The notes below the pieces were generated by a model, which was not told the origin of the DNA, ran no database searches, and was given only the letters and a program-made list of their open reading frames with translations. A DNA stretch of 64,000 bases from Pseudoips prasinana. Taxonomy: Eukaryota; Arthropoda; Insecta; Lepidoptera; Nolidae. The stretch spans positions 9,491,001-9,555,000 of the forward strand of contig OX621241.1 in the NCBI GenBank assembly GCA_951640165.1, written 5' to 3'. The number at the start of each line of letters is the position of its first letter. Within the stretch, counting starts at the first letter, position 1. Below are positions 23,336 through 35,000 of the stretch, in pieces. The position numbers were made by a program, and so were the translations under genes.

Positions 23336-24480
23336 AACTAAAGAAACATAAGACTAAGTACTAAAAATATATACTTTATATTTAAATTAAATATATACAT
23401 ATTATTATATAAAGGTCTCACCCTTGGGCGTCGAAATAAACTTCGGTATCGCTGCCTTTGAGCATCGTGCCCAGAATGCTGGCCGCATTGCCACGCTGGA
23501 TGGCAATGCTTAAACGTTGTCCAAAATATTGGCCAGCCCTCTGGTCGCATGTAGCGTCCACCAAGCGTTTGGATAATTCGCGGAAAAAAATCCGCGCTCT
23601 CGGACCCCATGGCACAAGCGTCTCCACTCCCAACGACTCAAATATATAATCTTTCAAGGTTTATATATTTGAGTCGCTTAGTGGCCTCAGCTGATGCAGC
23701 AGCAGAGCCGGTGCATGCCATTGTCCTTGGAAGGTGAGATGTCGCAAGAGTGTCGACGCATGTCGCATCCCATACCAAAGGCCTACCCAACTTCCAAGGG
23801 AGCAACGTCATACCATCAGGTCTCTTACCGTTGTCTCGTGCCAAGCCATTTGGTTCTAACCTAGATGGGACGCCGGCGGCGACAAGAGCCCGACGGATGA
23901 TGTCGTTAATGCTTGAATGGCGTGGAATCCTACCTGCACTCCTGCTGCAAGATAAGTCATGATGTCCGAGTCGGTCGACGCGGAGGCACAACGATGCGGA
24001 GCGACGCTAGGGACACCCAAACGGAGACATGCAGCAATGCGGAAAGTGCTATCATCCAACACCGATATTAGAGGATGGAACTGCCTGGAGCCAAAGAGCC
24101 GACTCCCATTCACCCAGAGCCAGCAGACGGGCCCGCTCTGCAGGATTCTTTGACGTATTTAACAATTTTTTTGTACTTAAGTGTAGAGCGGCCGGTCCCA
24201 CTGCCTCTGGGAGGATGGGTCAGTAAGCAAGTCGTCACTTGAGCAAGCCATCTTCCAAGCGTTAATGCCGTCGGTAAAACACATCACCTCAGAACTAACG
24301 TTAGCTCTTTAGTGCTATGGACCGAGACTAACACTGGAAATTTTGCGGATGCCAAGACCTCCTAGACGTATAGGTAGTGTCATTTGAAGCCATGCTCGGT
24401 CATCCAGGTCCAAATTAAGAAGAGAAGTTAGGGTTTCTCGAAGAATTTGGTCAACCTTTTCCAGAAGTTCGTGTGTTTCC
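23336..24480 (-). pseudogene. Non-LTR retrotransposon C-terminal region
   Basis: On the minus strand, in broken frames: WLQMTLPIRLGGLGIR (RT thumb end), then RIAACLRLGVPSVAPHRC, a Cys/His cluster with LGHHDLSCSRSAGRIPRHSSI, EPNGLARDNGKRPDGMTL, LVWDATCVDTLA, GVETLVPWGP, QYFGQRLSIAIQRGNAASIL. A second, less damaged copy of the last part is at 63733-64000. The order GKRPDG...VWDATC...IQRGNAAS is known from the C-terminus of a LINE group common in insects and marine invertebrates. Several stops make it dead. Confidence 0.72.
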
Positions 24481-25134
24481 GAATGTGACAGGAGCGAAGA
24501 AAGTAAGTAAATTAAAATTTATTATGCCTATCTATCATTATGTATTAGATTAATAAATAATGCTATACCTAATCCCGCTTACTCTTCTTTAGCTATGACG
24601 ATACGCATTAAAACTTTTAATTTTTTCTACAAAATTATTCTTAAATTCCTTCGGCTAGCCCATTTTTGGAAGAATTCCTAAGTCAAATAAATCCTTTGAT
24701 TCGATCGGCTCCAAACATTATAGGATCAATCATATGAAGATTGTCTGAAAATAGTATCTAGGAGGATACTGGCTTAAATAAATTTGCCATGATTGAAACT
24801 ATACGTTGATTTTAATGGTTCTCTTATGTATTCTACTGACTATTTAGTAGATTTCTGATATGGCACTATACCTACCCAAGTCGTCCTAAGTATAGACTGT
24901 TCCCTCGATATCAGAAATCTACGTTTATCATAATAATTTGATCATAATCTTAATCTTTTCCCTCAATTGCAAGTGAAAATTACACCTTATCAACGGTGAC
25001 AAGAATTCAAATATTTTTTTAAGGTAAAGATTTAATACAACAATAGGCTACTGACTAAACTACCTTGTTAGTCTCACGGCGTGTTCACTGTTCAACCTCA
25101 GATAAGAAAGGAATAATTTTAAAAAGAGTATTAA
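24481..25134. other. No gene recognised
   Basis: AT-rich. GTAGATTTCTGATAT near 24848 pairs with ATATCAGAAATCTAC near 24907 as an inverted repeat. Confidence 0.4.
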
Positions 25135-25590
25135 GCCAGATGCTCTCACCGGGGCGTAAGTCACTAGCGAGGTTAAGCAGCGAGCTAGGCTCGCGGTCAG
25201 TCCATAGATGGGTGACCACCAAAGTGGTTTAATTTCTGAGCGTCTCCGTGCTTCAGAGCGCACGTTAAGGTGTTGGTCCCGGTCGTAGCCATTAGGTAAC
25301 AGTCGTTAAGCCATTTCAGAGACATAAGATAAGTAATCTCACGGTTTGCAGCGGTTTGCTGCACCCCCTTGCATTGCGAATGTAATAAAATGAAAAAAAA
25401 TTACTGGGTTAAAGACCCGGGTCCCAGGTTTTGTTTTATAAATAAAATAAAAATGCGCTGAACCAGAAACAGTAGAAAACAGAAGCGGTCGGAAGACAAT
25501 TGGTGATAGCGACCTAACGAGTGAAATGCTGCAACACCTGGATCATCCTGGATCAGCTTGCCTGGTTAGGTATTACATTTCTACAGATTG
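25135..25590 (+). repeat. 5S rRNA-like SINE with LINE-type 3' tail
   Basis: 25172-25217 resembles part of 5S rRNA (GTTAAGCAGCG ... GGTCAGTCCATAGATGGGTGACC). The 3' part from 25325 is the same tail as 483-760 after the LINE at the window start. A 5S-derived Pol III head plus borrowed LINE tail is the SINE3 design. It is not a 5S gene: it is diverged and incomplete. Confidence 0.6.
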
Positions 25591-27141
25591 TTGCAAAGAA
25601 TATTTTGAGGGTCCTTAACCATGTTTCAAGAGTCATATGTTCAATGAACGGGAAGTCGGCTGAACGATTGTTCGAATAGAATTTATTGCGAAACAACTTT
25701 TCTCGCCAAACACTGCTTCGACTGAACGATTCTTCGAAAATGTATTAATCGACGGGCAGCTCTTTCGAATGTTAAATTGAGAGTATGCAAATTGGTTATA
25801 CGAATAGAGATGAAGAAAATAACGTAATTTATAAACAATTAAGTTTTTAAGTGTCGTTTCTTAAATATTTAGAAAAAATATGTTTGACGAAATCCGCGAC
25901 TCATTTCTTTTGCTTCAAAAAAGGTGCCACTGAAGGTAGTCGTTCAATTGTCCTCGGTATTCCAAATATAATGTTAATGGCACTTATAATACGAATACTA
26001 CTACTATTAAAAGTTTTAGTAGATTTTAATTTTAAATTAAAACATTAATGAAAATGAATTTTGAAATCAGTTAGGTACTTTTCTGTGAAATTGTGTCCTA
26101 TCTTTTAAGATATTAACATTTTTGCGCTAAACAAAAATGTAATATAGTTGGTGCCGAAAGTTACAGTACATTCCTTTCCTAATCATGTAGGCAACAACTG
26201 GAAATATTACAATTCAGTGTTTAGCAAACGTTATTTTATACTTAATTGATATTGAGGTAGCTGATATATTTCTAAAACAGACGTTATATGTTTTCGTATA
26301 AAAATAATTTAATGGTCATGAAAGAAATTCACTTTCAAACAATTCTTAGACCAGAAAAAACCGCTATAAGGAAATTGTATATAATAAAAAATCAAGGTCC
26401 AATTATATTTACAGGTAAGTTAGCTAAATAATTAACTATCTAGCTATGTGCAAGGCCACTCAGAATGTTTCTAGAAGGGTTCTCTCGATCTGGTAGAATC
26501 TTAAGGCTCTGAAATTAAATTGGCGTAACATACTTGGAATAATTTTCGTAAAACGAATATATTTAAGGCATAATTGTTTTTTAATACAATTATTTTTTGG
26601 CAAAAATTTTATTTGGGTGAATTTACAGTGGCGTACTCTTAAGATGGCAGACTTTTATATTCGCATTATTTCGTTTAGCATAGCGTTTATTAACAGGAAT
26701 AATTAATTTGATACAATTTAATTTGGCATACTATAAAGATGGCAAAATAAGAAAAGAATTTAATTTTATTAGGCGTACTGCTATTACTATAAAAAGTGTT
26801 TTTGAAAATTAGTATTTTGTGTCACAAAATTCCGTGACAGGAACGAGTCGCTGCAAACCGAATCCACGTAATCTTTCCCTAATGAGCCTGGCCAATGTTT
26901 TATTCTAGATATGCCAAAGTAATCTAGAATTAAATACAAGAACATCTGCATTTTTACTTTTTTTATATTCCCAAAGACAGCTGAGATAATAGCAATCAAA
27001 GTACGCATTTTCGAGCGATATTATTTCAAACTACAAGCGGCGGCGTTTGATCGCGCTGTGACGTCACGTATTGTCTCACGCAGCGCGCCGGCCGGTTTGC
27101 GGGTACAAATCTAGGTACTATTCATTTAATCACCGCTGCTG

Positions 27142-27417
27142 GTGGCTCGTACTTGCGATTTTATTACGAGAAAATTATTAGAAAATGCCGTGTATTGCCC
27201 AAGAGTTTTAATTCCAATGTTAACAAACCCAAAAAGTGTTTTTAGTATACCTAAATATCCTATGATAAGGAAGAAATGGATGACCGCAATACGCAGACAG
27301 GATTCAATAGGACTGAAAACGATTGCATTTTGTTATGAATATTATTGTGATGTCAATAACTATTATATTTTTACTTTTCTCATGAAACACTACGTTATCT
27401 ATTGGTGCATTTTATAA
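27142..27417 (+). pseudogene. THAP-type zinc-finger remnant
   Basis: A start MPCIAQ at 27185 in one frame and, after a shift, KSVFSIPKYPMIRKKWMTAI then RQDSIGLKTIAFCYEYYC in the 27142-27417 frame. This fits the THAP DNA-binding module (MPxC, F-x-x-P, W, C-E-x-HF), but the second Cys is displaced and CE-HF reads CYEYYC. THAP modules occur in P-element-type and other transposases. Downstream transposase is not visible. Confidence 0.5.
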
Positions 27418-27430
27418 TCAACTTCTGACT

Positions 27431-27517
27431 GATTAAATTGTAAAATCCTTAAATGACAAAGGTAGCTAAACTTGAAAGTTTATCTACATTGTCATTTAAG
27501 GATTTTACAATTTAATC
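27431..27517. repeat. Perfect 28-bp inverted repeat
   Basis: 27431-27458 (GATTAAATTGTAAAATCC...) is the exact complement of 27490-27517, with a 31-nt spacer. It starts 14 bp after the THAP frame stops. Confidence 0.8.
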
Positions 27518-27811
27518 TTTAAATAAGAGACATTAATATTGGTATTATCTATCAGGAACCTTGATATCAGGATGTTATAATAAATAACCAACCAACCAAC
27601 AATATCGTATTTTTTAAATGAGAAAAGGTAATGTTACCCCTAACTTACTGACGTAGATTAAACATGGGATATTTGGAAAAAATATATAATAACCACGAAA
27701 TATTTTACCTACTTATACAATATTTTGTGATTATTATCTACGTTTGACTTTAACCACTAATACTCAATAAGTAAAAATAGGTATGTTGAATATAAGTGAA
27801 GTAAAATTGAC

Positions 27812-27960
27812 TGCAAGTGAGGCGCAGCGGCTAAGACAGTCGCCGCTGTGTGTCCGAGGTTTTATTCCCGCGCCGGACAACTATTTATGTAACCCGTAAA
27901 TAGTCTGTTCTATGTTTGTAAAGTACTATAGTATTATTATTGTCTTTGAAAAAAAAACGT
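27812..27960 (+). repeat. SINE family 3 (GAGGCGCAGCGGCTAAGACAG head)
   Basis: tRNA-like A box at GCGCAGCGGCTAAGAC and a weak B box GAGGTTTTATTCCCGCGCC, then GTTCTATGTTTGTAAAGTA. Related to 34928-35090. Confidence 0.55.
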
Positions 27961-28856
27961 TAAGAATGACAGTGGTATTAATCTACAGCAGTTAGCGGGC
28001 CGCTGAGTATAGTACTTACCTGCGTACGTAAGTATACCTACTTGGAGATGGTGTACAAAATTTTACAAACATTATGCTAGAAATATAATAGTACCGGCCT
28101 TCATTGTATCTTAAATACACATCGTTAACTCTTTTGAAGATTCATTCACAGAGTGTGTTTATCCTCTGCCGTTTGGTCTTATTTTGGTCGTCTATAATGG
28201 CATTAAAATTTGGAATTAAATATAAAAAGGTACCTACTTATAATATTTTTATTTTATATTAGTTTAGTTAGTTCTTTATTAGACTTAATTAAAAAGGTAG
28301 GTACTGAAAACAAAAAAAAATAAGTAAGTAACTAAGTCGAGAGTATTATTGGTAGATTAAGAAACTTTGGATTCTTGACGCCGCATGCTACTGTCAATCA
28401 AAGTTTGTCAGTCGTGTAAGGAAATCTACCTCCCATGTAACCCTCTTCCAGGGTGCAGATATATGTAACTCACAAGGTATTAAACAGGTTGATGTATCAT
28501 CAAGCATCACTTGAATGAGTTTCATATGGCGCGGGGCGCGAGCGATCGGAGTGAGCTGATAGCTGACGTCACCCGCCAAGCGCGCGCTATCGTGGAAATT
28601 TAAAAAGTGCTCAAAACTTCTCACATTCATAACTTCCGTAATACTGCATTGATTTACGTGAAATAAAGACTAATCTAATGTACGTAATTTAATATTTATT
28701 GTTGTATAGCTTTTAGTGCAATATTCGCATGTGTTGGTCACCCTCATTGTGAGCTATGCTTGTTTGCATACTGCTTGCGTGACGCATGAAACATTGTATA
28801 GAACAAAAGCTGGAGAGTCATGATGGACCAACAAACAGCAAAGTGGCAGCAGTAGG

Positions 28857-29022
28857 GCTCCGTTTTGTTCTTTGAGTGTCGAACCCTATAAGTCTTGTAT
28901 ATCTGTTCTGATAATTATTATTTATCGACAAAAAATGGTAAGAACAAAAGGTAAGTTACGGGTATATAAACTATCATTACTTTTCCGGATAATCTTCCCT
29001 GTGGTCGTTGTGTGCTGTTATG
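28857..29022 (+). promoter_or_regulatory. Conserved 5' flank / 5' UTR of sulfotransferase B
   Basis: Counterpart of 6603-6786. Copy B also keeps about 40 bp (CATTGTATAGAACAAAAGC region, 28792-28835) that copy A has lost upstream. Just before the start, copy B has ATGATGG where copy A has ACGATGG, so B could start one codon earlier at 29020. Confidence 0.42.
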
Positions 29023-32000
29023 ATGGAAGACAGTAGTGAAAAGCCTTTTCCGTACGAGTTTGAAAATATAACGCCGGAAGAAAACGCACTCGTTAACAAA
29101 GTGCATTCCTGTAAGCATCCATACACTCATACTATCCATTCATAAGAATAATGCTCCTGACGAAACTACGGCTACGATGGCCAATCTCAGCGGAGTCGGG
29201 AGACACTAGTTGGATAAGTATGCATAAATGAGTGCACCTTTTACTACTGCACTCTGTATGATAAGAAAAACCAACTATAAATAACATGGTTTGCGATATA
29301 CACACGGGTGCACCCATGGGATGGCATCCAGCACGACCGGGACGAGATCGCAAAAGACAGCTATATGCTCTCCAAAGCACGGAGGTGTTACACCATCAAA
29401 TTGCTAGTTACTAGATGTTTTTCTCGAATCCTAGGAGCCGTACACACGCAACATATCAAGCTATACTATCCAGTATAAGCTGATCTCGCATTGTATAGGA
29501 TTTCCATACAATAACAGGTCAGCTTATATTGGAAATGTATAGCTTGATATGTAGCCGTGCGTACATTAGTATGTTAGTTGACTGACCTTTGGGTCTAGTA
29601 GTTCGCGACCCTGAATGCTAAGCCAGATATAGAACCTAGAACCAGACCCACGACAAATCTTTGTGTGATGAGCTCGATTATTTGTTCTATGTCTAAGTGT
29701 AATTTATCTATAATATGCATGTATTTTCTCAGTAGGTCCGCAAGGACAATCGTAGTGTGTGTGGGCAGAAACGTTAAAATTCGCTGTAAAATCTTGTACG
29801 CTGCTACAGAACCCCTGGCAACCCCTAGTTGTTCTTCATGCTCGAAGATCGCTAAGTGTCCCAGCATTTCGACGTTGAAACCGCGGTCAGCGGCTTTCGT
29901 GAGCTTAGGTTCAGGGTTACCCTAGAGTGACGAAGTCTTTGGTGCTGATGACCGATAAGTTCCGGTTTGGTTTTCATTCGAATTCACGAGGCACACGCGT
30001 TTGGAGAAATCCAGGGAAAGTTAGCCGTCTACGGCACCCTCAGGAGGTCCACCAAGGTGGGACAATCATGGTGCAAGCATTTAGAAATACATAAGTATGT
30101 TTATCAGATGTCTGGTTGATAGGGTACAGTTTCTGCCTTGTTTGGGATCAGATGGCAGTGTCTTAGTTAATGTTCATGGTAACTGCAGTTGGCCATCTGT
30201 TACACTACACGACTAAACCTCACACCGTTCGTGATGAAACTGGGCAAGGTGATCTAAACTTGTCGATAATCTTTGACAGTGGTATAAAAGTTAGCCGTCG
30301 TAACTTAGGGTTCATTTACAATTGAACAGATTTAATTTCAGAAATATTGGTGTTTAAATGGTTATTTATTGGTTTTTAGTGTAAGTAATATTTTTACAAG
30401 ACTGCCCGTGATTACGTGTCCACACACTTTTATATGATTTAATGTTGCCATTTTTAGAACCATTCAGACAAGATGTAGTAACTATAGTATTATATCTTAA
30501 AACTGAAGTGTATAATAAAACTCCGTGGGGCGGTACTTAGGCTTTATTTGTGTTTTATAGGTACACTTATACAGGTATGTGTGAATAACCCTAGGGGGAG
30601 GACGTACTGCAGACTATGGATAACCACTAGACTTAGGTTACAGGGGTGACAAGGATAGCCAATATCAACATACTTAGACCTCAGCTGGAACTCTAGAGAT
30701 TGCGGAGGGCCGCTATCGTCAGGAGCACCAGCTGCTAGCTAATGAATAGATTTTTTTTTTTTTTTTTTTTAACGTGACGCGTGCAGTTAGCCTCTCGGCT
30801 TTTACTGCTTCACCGGACAGAAGAATAGAATAATGGTTGCGAGCTCGTTTTATAGTGAGGTCCCGTTAGGATTCTCGCGGCGGCCGGTAGGGGGCACGAG
30901 TGCGAGCAGTCCAGTGGGCGTCGGCGTAGATGCAGGTGAGATGGTGAATCTCGTCTTTAAGTGTTCGTTCATAGTTCGTTTTCAACGTGGCTGTTAGAGT
31001 AACAAAGCATTCGGATGATTCATAGCCGTTCGCCAATTGGTAATCTTCTCTTCTATATATATAAAAATCAATGCCACTTTTCGTTGTAATGTTATAACTC
31101 AACAACGCCTTTACCGATTTGACTAATTTTGGTCTTGAATTATTCGTGGAAGTCCAGGTAAGGTTTGTACGAGAATGTTAAAAAAAAAACGTCTTGAAAA
31201 AGTGTAAAATCAAAATATTTCTATACTCCCTCCCATATACAAACAATTTGTACTAATACGTAGCGAATAAACTAATGCGTAGCGAAGCACGTACCGGGCC
31301 GCTAGTATTGGTATATATCAATAATGTTTGGTACAGTTACCGGCACGTAACTTGGCAAGGTTTTGGCGTAGTGAGGATAAGTTTGCGCAGGTACACTTAG
31401 TGCACTGCGCTGCCAAAAAAATCCCACCCTCAATCCTTTTCTGAGTACCGCCCGATATTCATACTACCCTTCCTCTCAAAAGCCCTTGAACGCCATATTC
31501 ATAACCAACTCAACTCCTTTCTTTGTAAAAATTCGCTCCTGAATCCTTTCCAATCAGGCTTCCGTCCGGGTCATAGTACGACTACAGCGTTAGTACACAT
31601 TACTGATTATATGGCAAAAAATATTAAATGGCAAACTCACAGTCCTCTGTCTGCTAGATTTCAGTAATGCCTTTAACACCATAGACTACGATGTTTTGCT
31701 CGCTATTTTACGCTCTCTTAACAAATCTCCAACGGTAATTGATTGGTAACCTGTTTGGCCGACGTCAACGAATGCACATTGAAGACTCTTAAGTACTTCC
31801 TGGTGTAATACATCTGTTGGCGTGCCACAGGGTGGCGTTTTATCACCTCTTTTATTTGTAATATTCATTAATTCGATTTACCATAAATTAGTTAGCAGTT
31901 ATTATTATTATACTACCACCTTTATGCAGATGATGGAGATCTACAGTCAAGCATCTCCCCATAACCTGCTCAAAGCTATTTGTAACATAAACACAGATCT

Positions 32001-35000
32001 TGCACATATTTCGTCCTGAAGTAATAGCAATGGGCTTACCGTGAACCCGACCAAATCGCAAACTATTGTTGTCGGCAGTACTAGAATACGAAGTAGAGTG
32101 GACTGGTCACAAATTCCCAATATTACTTTAAATAACACTGTGATACCACTGGTTCAAAAAGTTAAGAACGTGGGAATCTTAATAGACAAAGATCTCTCAT
32201 GGATTCCGCAATTACAGGAAGTCAGCTATAAACTCTTTGCTTCAGCAGGGTCTTTGCGGCGTCTTCGTAATTTTTTGCCTATTACCACAAAAATTGCGCT
32301 TGCACAATCTCTCCTTTTTCCTATTCTCGATTATGCCGAGGCCAGCTATCTCGATATAACCCAGGAACAACTTGACAAATTTGAGCGTCTCCAAAATTTC
32401 TGCATTAAGTTCATGTTTGGACTCTGCAAATATGACCATGTGTCAGAATTTCGTACTAAACTGTTCCTATCCGCCTTCGTCGGAATGCACATATCTTGTG
32501 TATCTTGTACAATATTCTCTCTAATCCCTAAGCGCCCTTTTATCTTCAATAACGTTTGAAGTTCCTCAATGACAGGCATTCAAAGTCACTGAGATCATCA
32601 GAAAACCTGCAATTAAGCTTACCCAAAATATGCGTTCTGCGCATCTAACGAATCTTGCCAAGTTACATGTCGGCAACTGTACAAAACTATAACTTCGATA
32701 CTTAAACCTATAAATAATCTTATCGACAATAACTTAAAATATTATTATTATTATTATAAAAATGTTATTTCTAAATGTATTCATACAATCCGTGTACCTA
32801 AACATCTATACCTAAAAATAATTATGTATACTTACCTATATTACTACAAACATGTTCTGACTATTTATAAGACTTTTTGTATAGTCTACGTGAATAAAAA
32901 CTTTTTTCGATCAGGACACCTTGTTGTGTTATATTGTGACCCATACTGTGCTACAAACTTATCTGGCCCGGTGGCCAAAAGTAGAACTAATGACGCCAGT
33001 TTGAAATGTCAATCCATGACATTCCTGCCATTGATTGTTTGTTGCGCGTATTTATTTTTCTCTTTGTGGTTTTTAATTGTGAAAAATGCCGAAAGCTTTA
33101 AAAATTGATGCGGGGAACGTTATATTACAAGTATTATATTATATGAAGGAAGAATAACGCCTTCAGGCACCAATTATACCCTTCAATAAGTGGTATGAAT
33201 GCGTAGCTGCTGCTACAGGTTAGTGTTGTCAGCTTCTGAAAAAATACGAAATTCCCCCTCGCTCTTTAAATTAAAATACATATTTTAAAATATTCATTAT
33301 TTATTTAATTTTTGCTGTTTCCTTTGTAGGTGTCTGGGAGTGATGTGTAAGAAAACTTGTGAAAGAAAAAGAGCATGGTAGATAGAATTCTGAAATCCTA
33401 TCATTCATTGCAGAAGCTTTTGATAAAATAATAGTCAATGAATGGCAAAAGCATTGCAATAATGTACAAAAATATTGAAAATGTGTATCGAAAAAGGGAT
33501 GGATACTTAGACGAGCCTTTCATCATTCATGGTAGTGATAGTGAAAGTGAAAGCAGTGATTGCGATAATGATGATGATGAAATGACTTCTGAATTAAACC
33601 ATTCCGGTCACATAATAATACCTGGAGCATCTCCGTTAGAGAACACATAGCATACATTTTATGTAAATGATCATAATTATTGTATAAAAATATAAAGATG
33701 TTATAAAGATTAGTAATGTCAGTATTTGTTTGCTTTTTAGTGAAGTAACATTTACGTTACAATGTGCATATTATTTTTACCCACTTTATTGCAAAAAATA
33801 TTTACTAGCAACACTAAATGCGAGACGCTGCCACCGGGTCAGAAAAGTTTGCGGGACTGTAAGTGGCGGTTCTAAGTCTTAGGCTGAGATCTATAGAGCG
33901 TACTTAGACTTTGCTCAAACTTTACTTAACTAAAACTTTGCTAAATGTATGCTAAGCTTATACTTTGATTTGGTATTTATAGACTTTTTGAAGGTAAGAT
34001 TATGCTTAGCATAAGCTAAGACAGATAAAGTCTAAACACCAATTGTAATTTCGTTACATGCATTAACTTCTGTCTAAGTTAAGTCTGAGCAAAGTCTAAG
34101 TACGCTCTATAGATCTCAGCCTTAGTGCGCTTTGTGTCCGTTAATTACAAGTAACTACTAACTGCGAGACTTGTATCTTAATATTTAAAACAATCAACAA
34201 GGTATAAAATCATCTGAACTTATCTTATGTGAAGATTTGTGGTTGAAAGGTGAGTTTAACCCTAAGTTTTACTCTGTATAAACATATTTTGATTTCCTCC
34301 ACAGTACCTTCTAATTACGTGAGGCTGGGTCCCAAAGGCTACATAGTAGGGAAAAATTATGAGAAGGAAGCAGCCAACATCTACAATATGCCCCTTCGAT
34401 CTGATGACGTATTTGTGACTAGCTACCGGCGATCAGGTAAGCATAGGAATTCAATACTATTGAATTTATTTATTTATAAACTGATTACATGTTTCCAAGG
34501 ATGTTCAAGTAATAATTTTTGTACGCTTTATCCTGCCAGTAGTCTCCATTTAAATTTATCACCATCAACATCATTATATCAGCCGAAAGAAGTCCACTGC
34601 TGAACAAAGGCCTCCCCCAACCCACACAAGATCGTTGGTCCACCTTGTACGGGCCCTGCCCACGCTGCGTCTTCCGGTTCGTGGTCGCTACTCGAGAACC
34701 TTTCTGCCCCATCGGCCGTCGGTTCTAAAAGCTATGTGGCCTGCCCACTGCCACTTCAGTTTGGCAATTATTCTTTGGGCTCGGTCGGCTACTTTGGTTC
34801 GCCTGCTTCGCTGCTATTTAAATAAATATATATAAATATGTCTAAACTAGACGATACGATAGGGTGAAAATCCATAAATTTTGGAATATTTGGAAATTAC
34901 ATTTCAGGTTAATAATACGAGTATAATGACTGCACGTGTAGCGCAGTGGTTAATTCAAAGGACAACTATTTTTGAGACCCATAAATAGTTGTTCTGAGTC

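Larger units (their letters stand above)
26890..28745. other. 1.9-kb insertion in the 5' flank of copy B
   Basis: Absent from block A, where CCTAATAATGG joins TCTATGCTTGTTTGCAT directly (about 6548). It contains GC-rich segments at 27040-27100 and 28530-28590, each with TGACGTCAC or TGACGTCACC, a THAP-like remnant, a perfect inverted repeat and a SINE. Ends were not resolved as clear TIRs. Confidence 0.55.

Noticed and set aside
25135..25300. 5S rRNA gene
   Set aside because: Only short blocks match; internal changes and the attached LINE-like tail show a retroposed SINE.
30751..30772. Poly(T) run as a terminator
   Set aside because: Better explained as the reversed poly(A) tail of a retroposed fragment.
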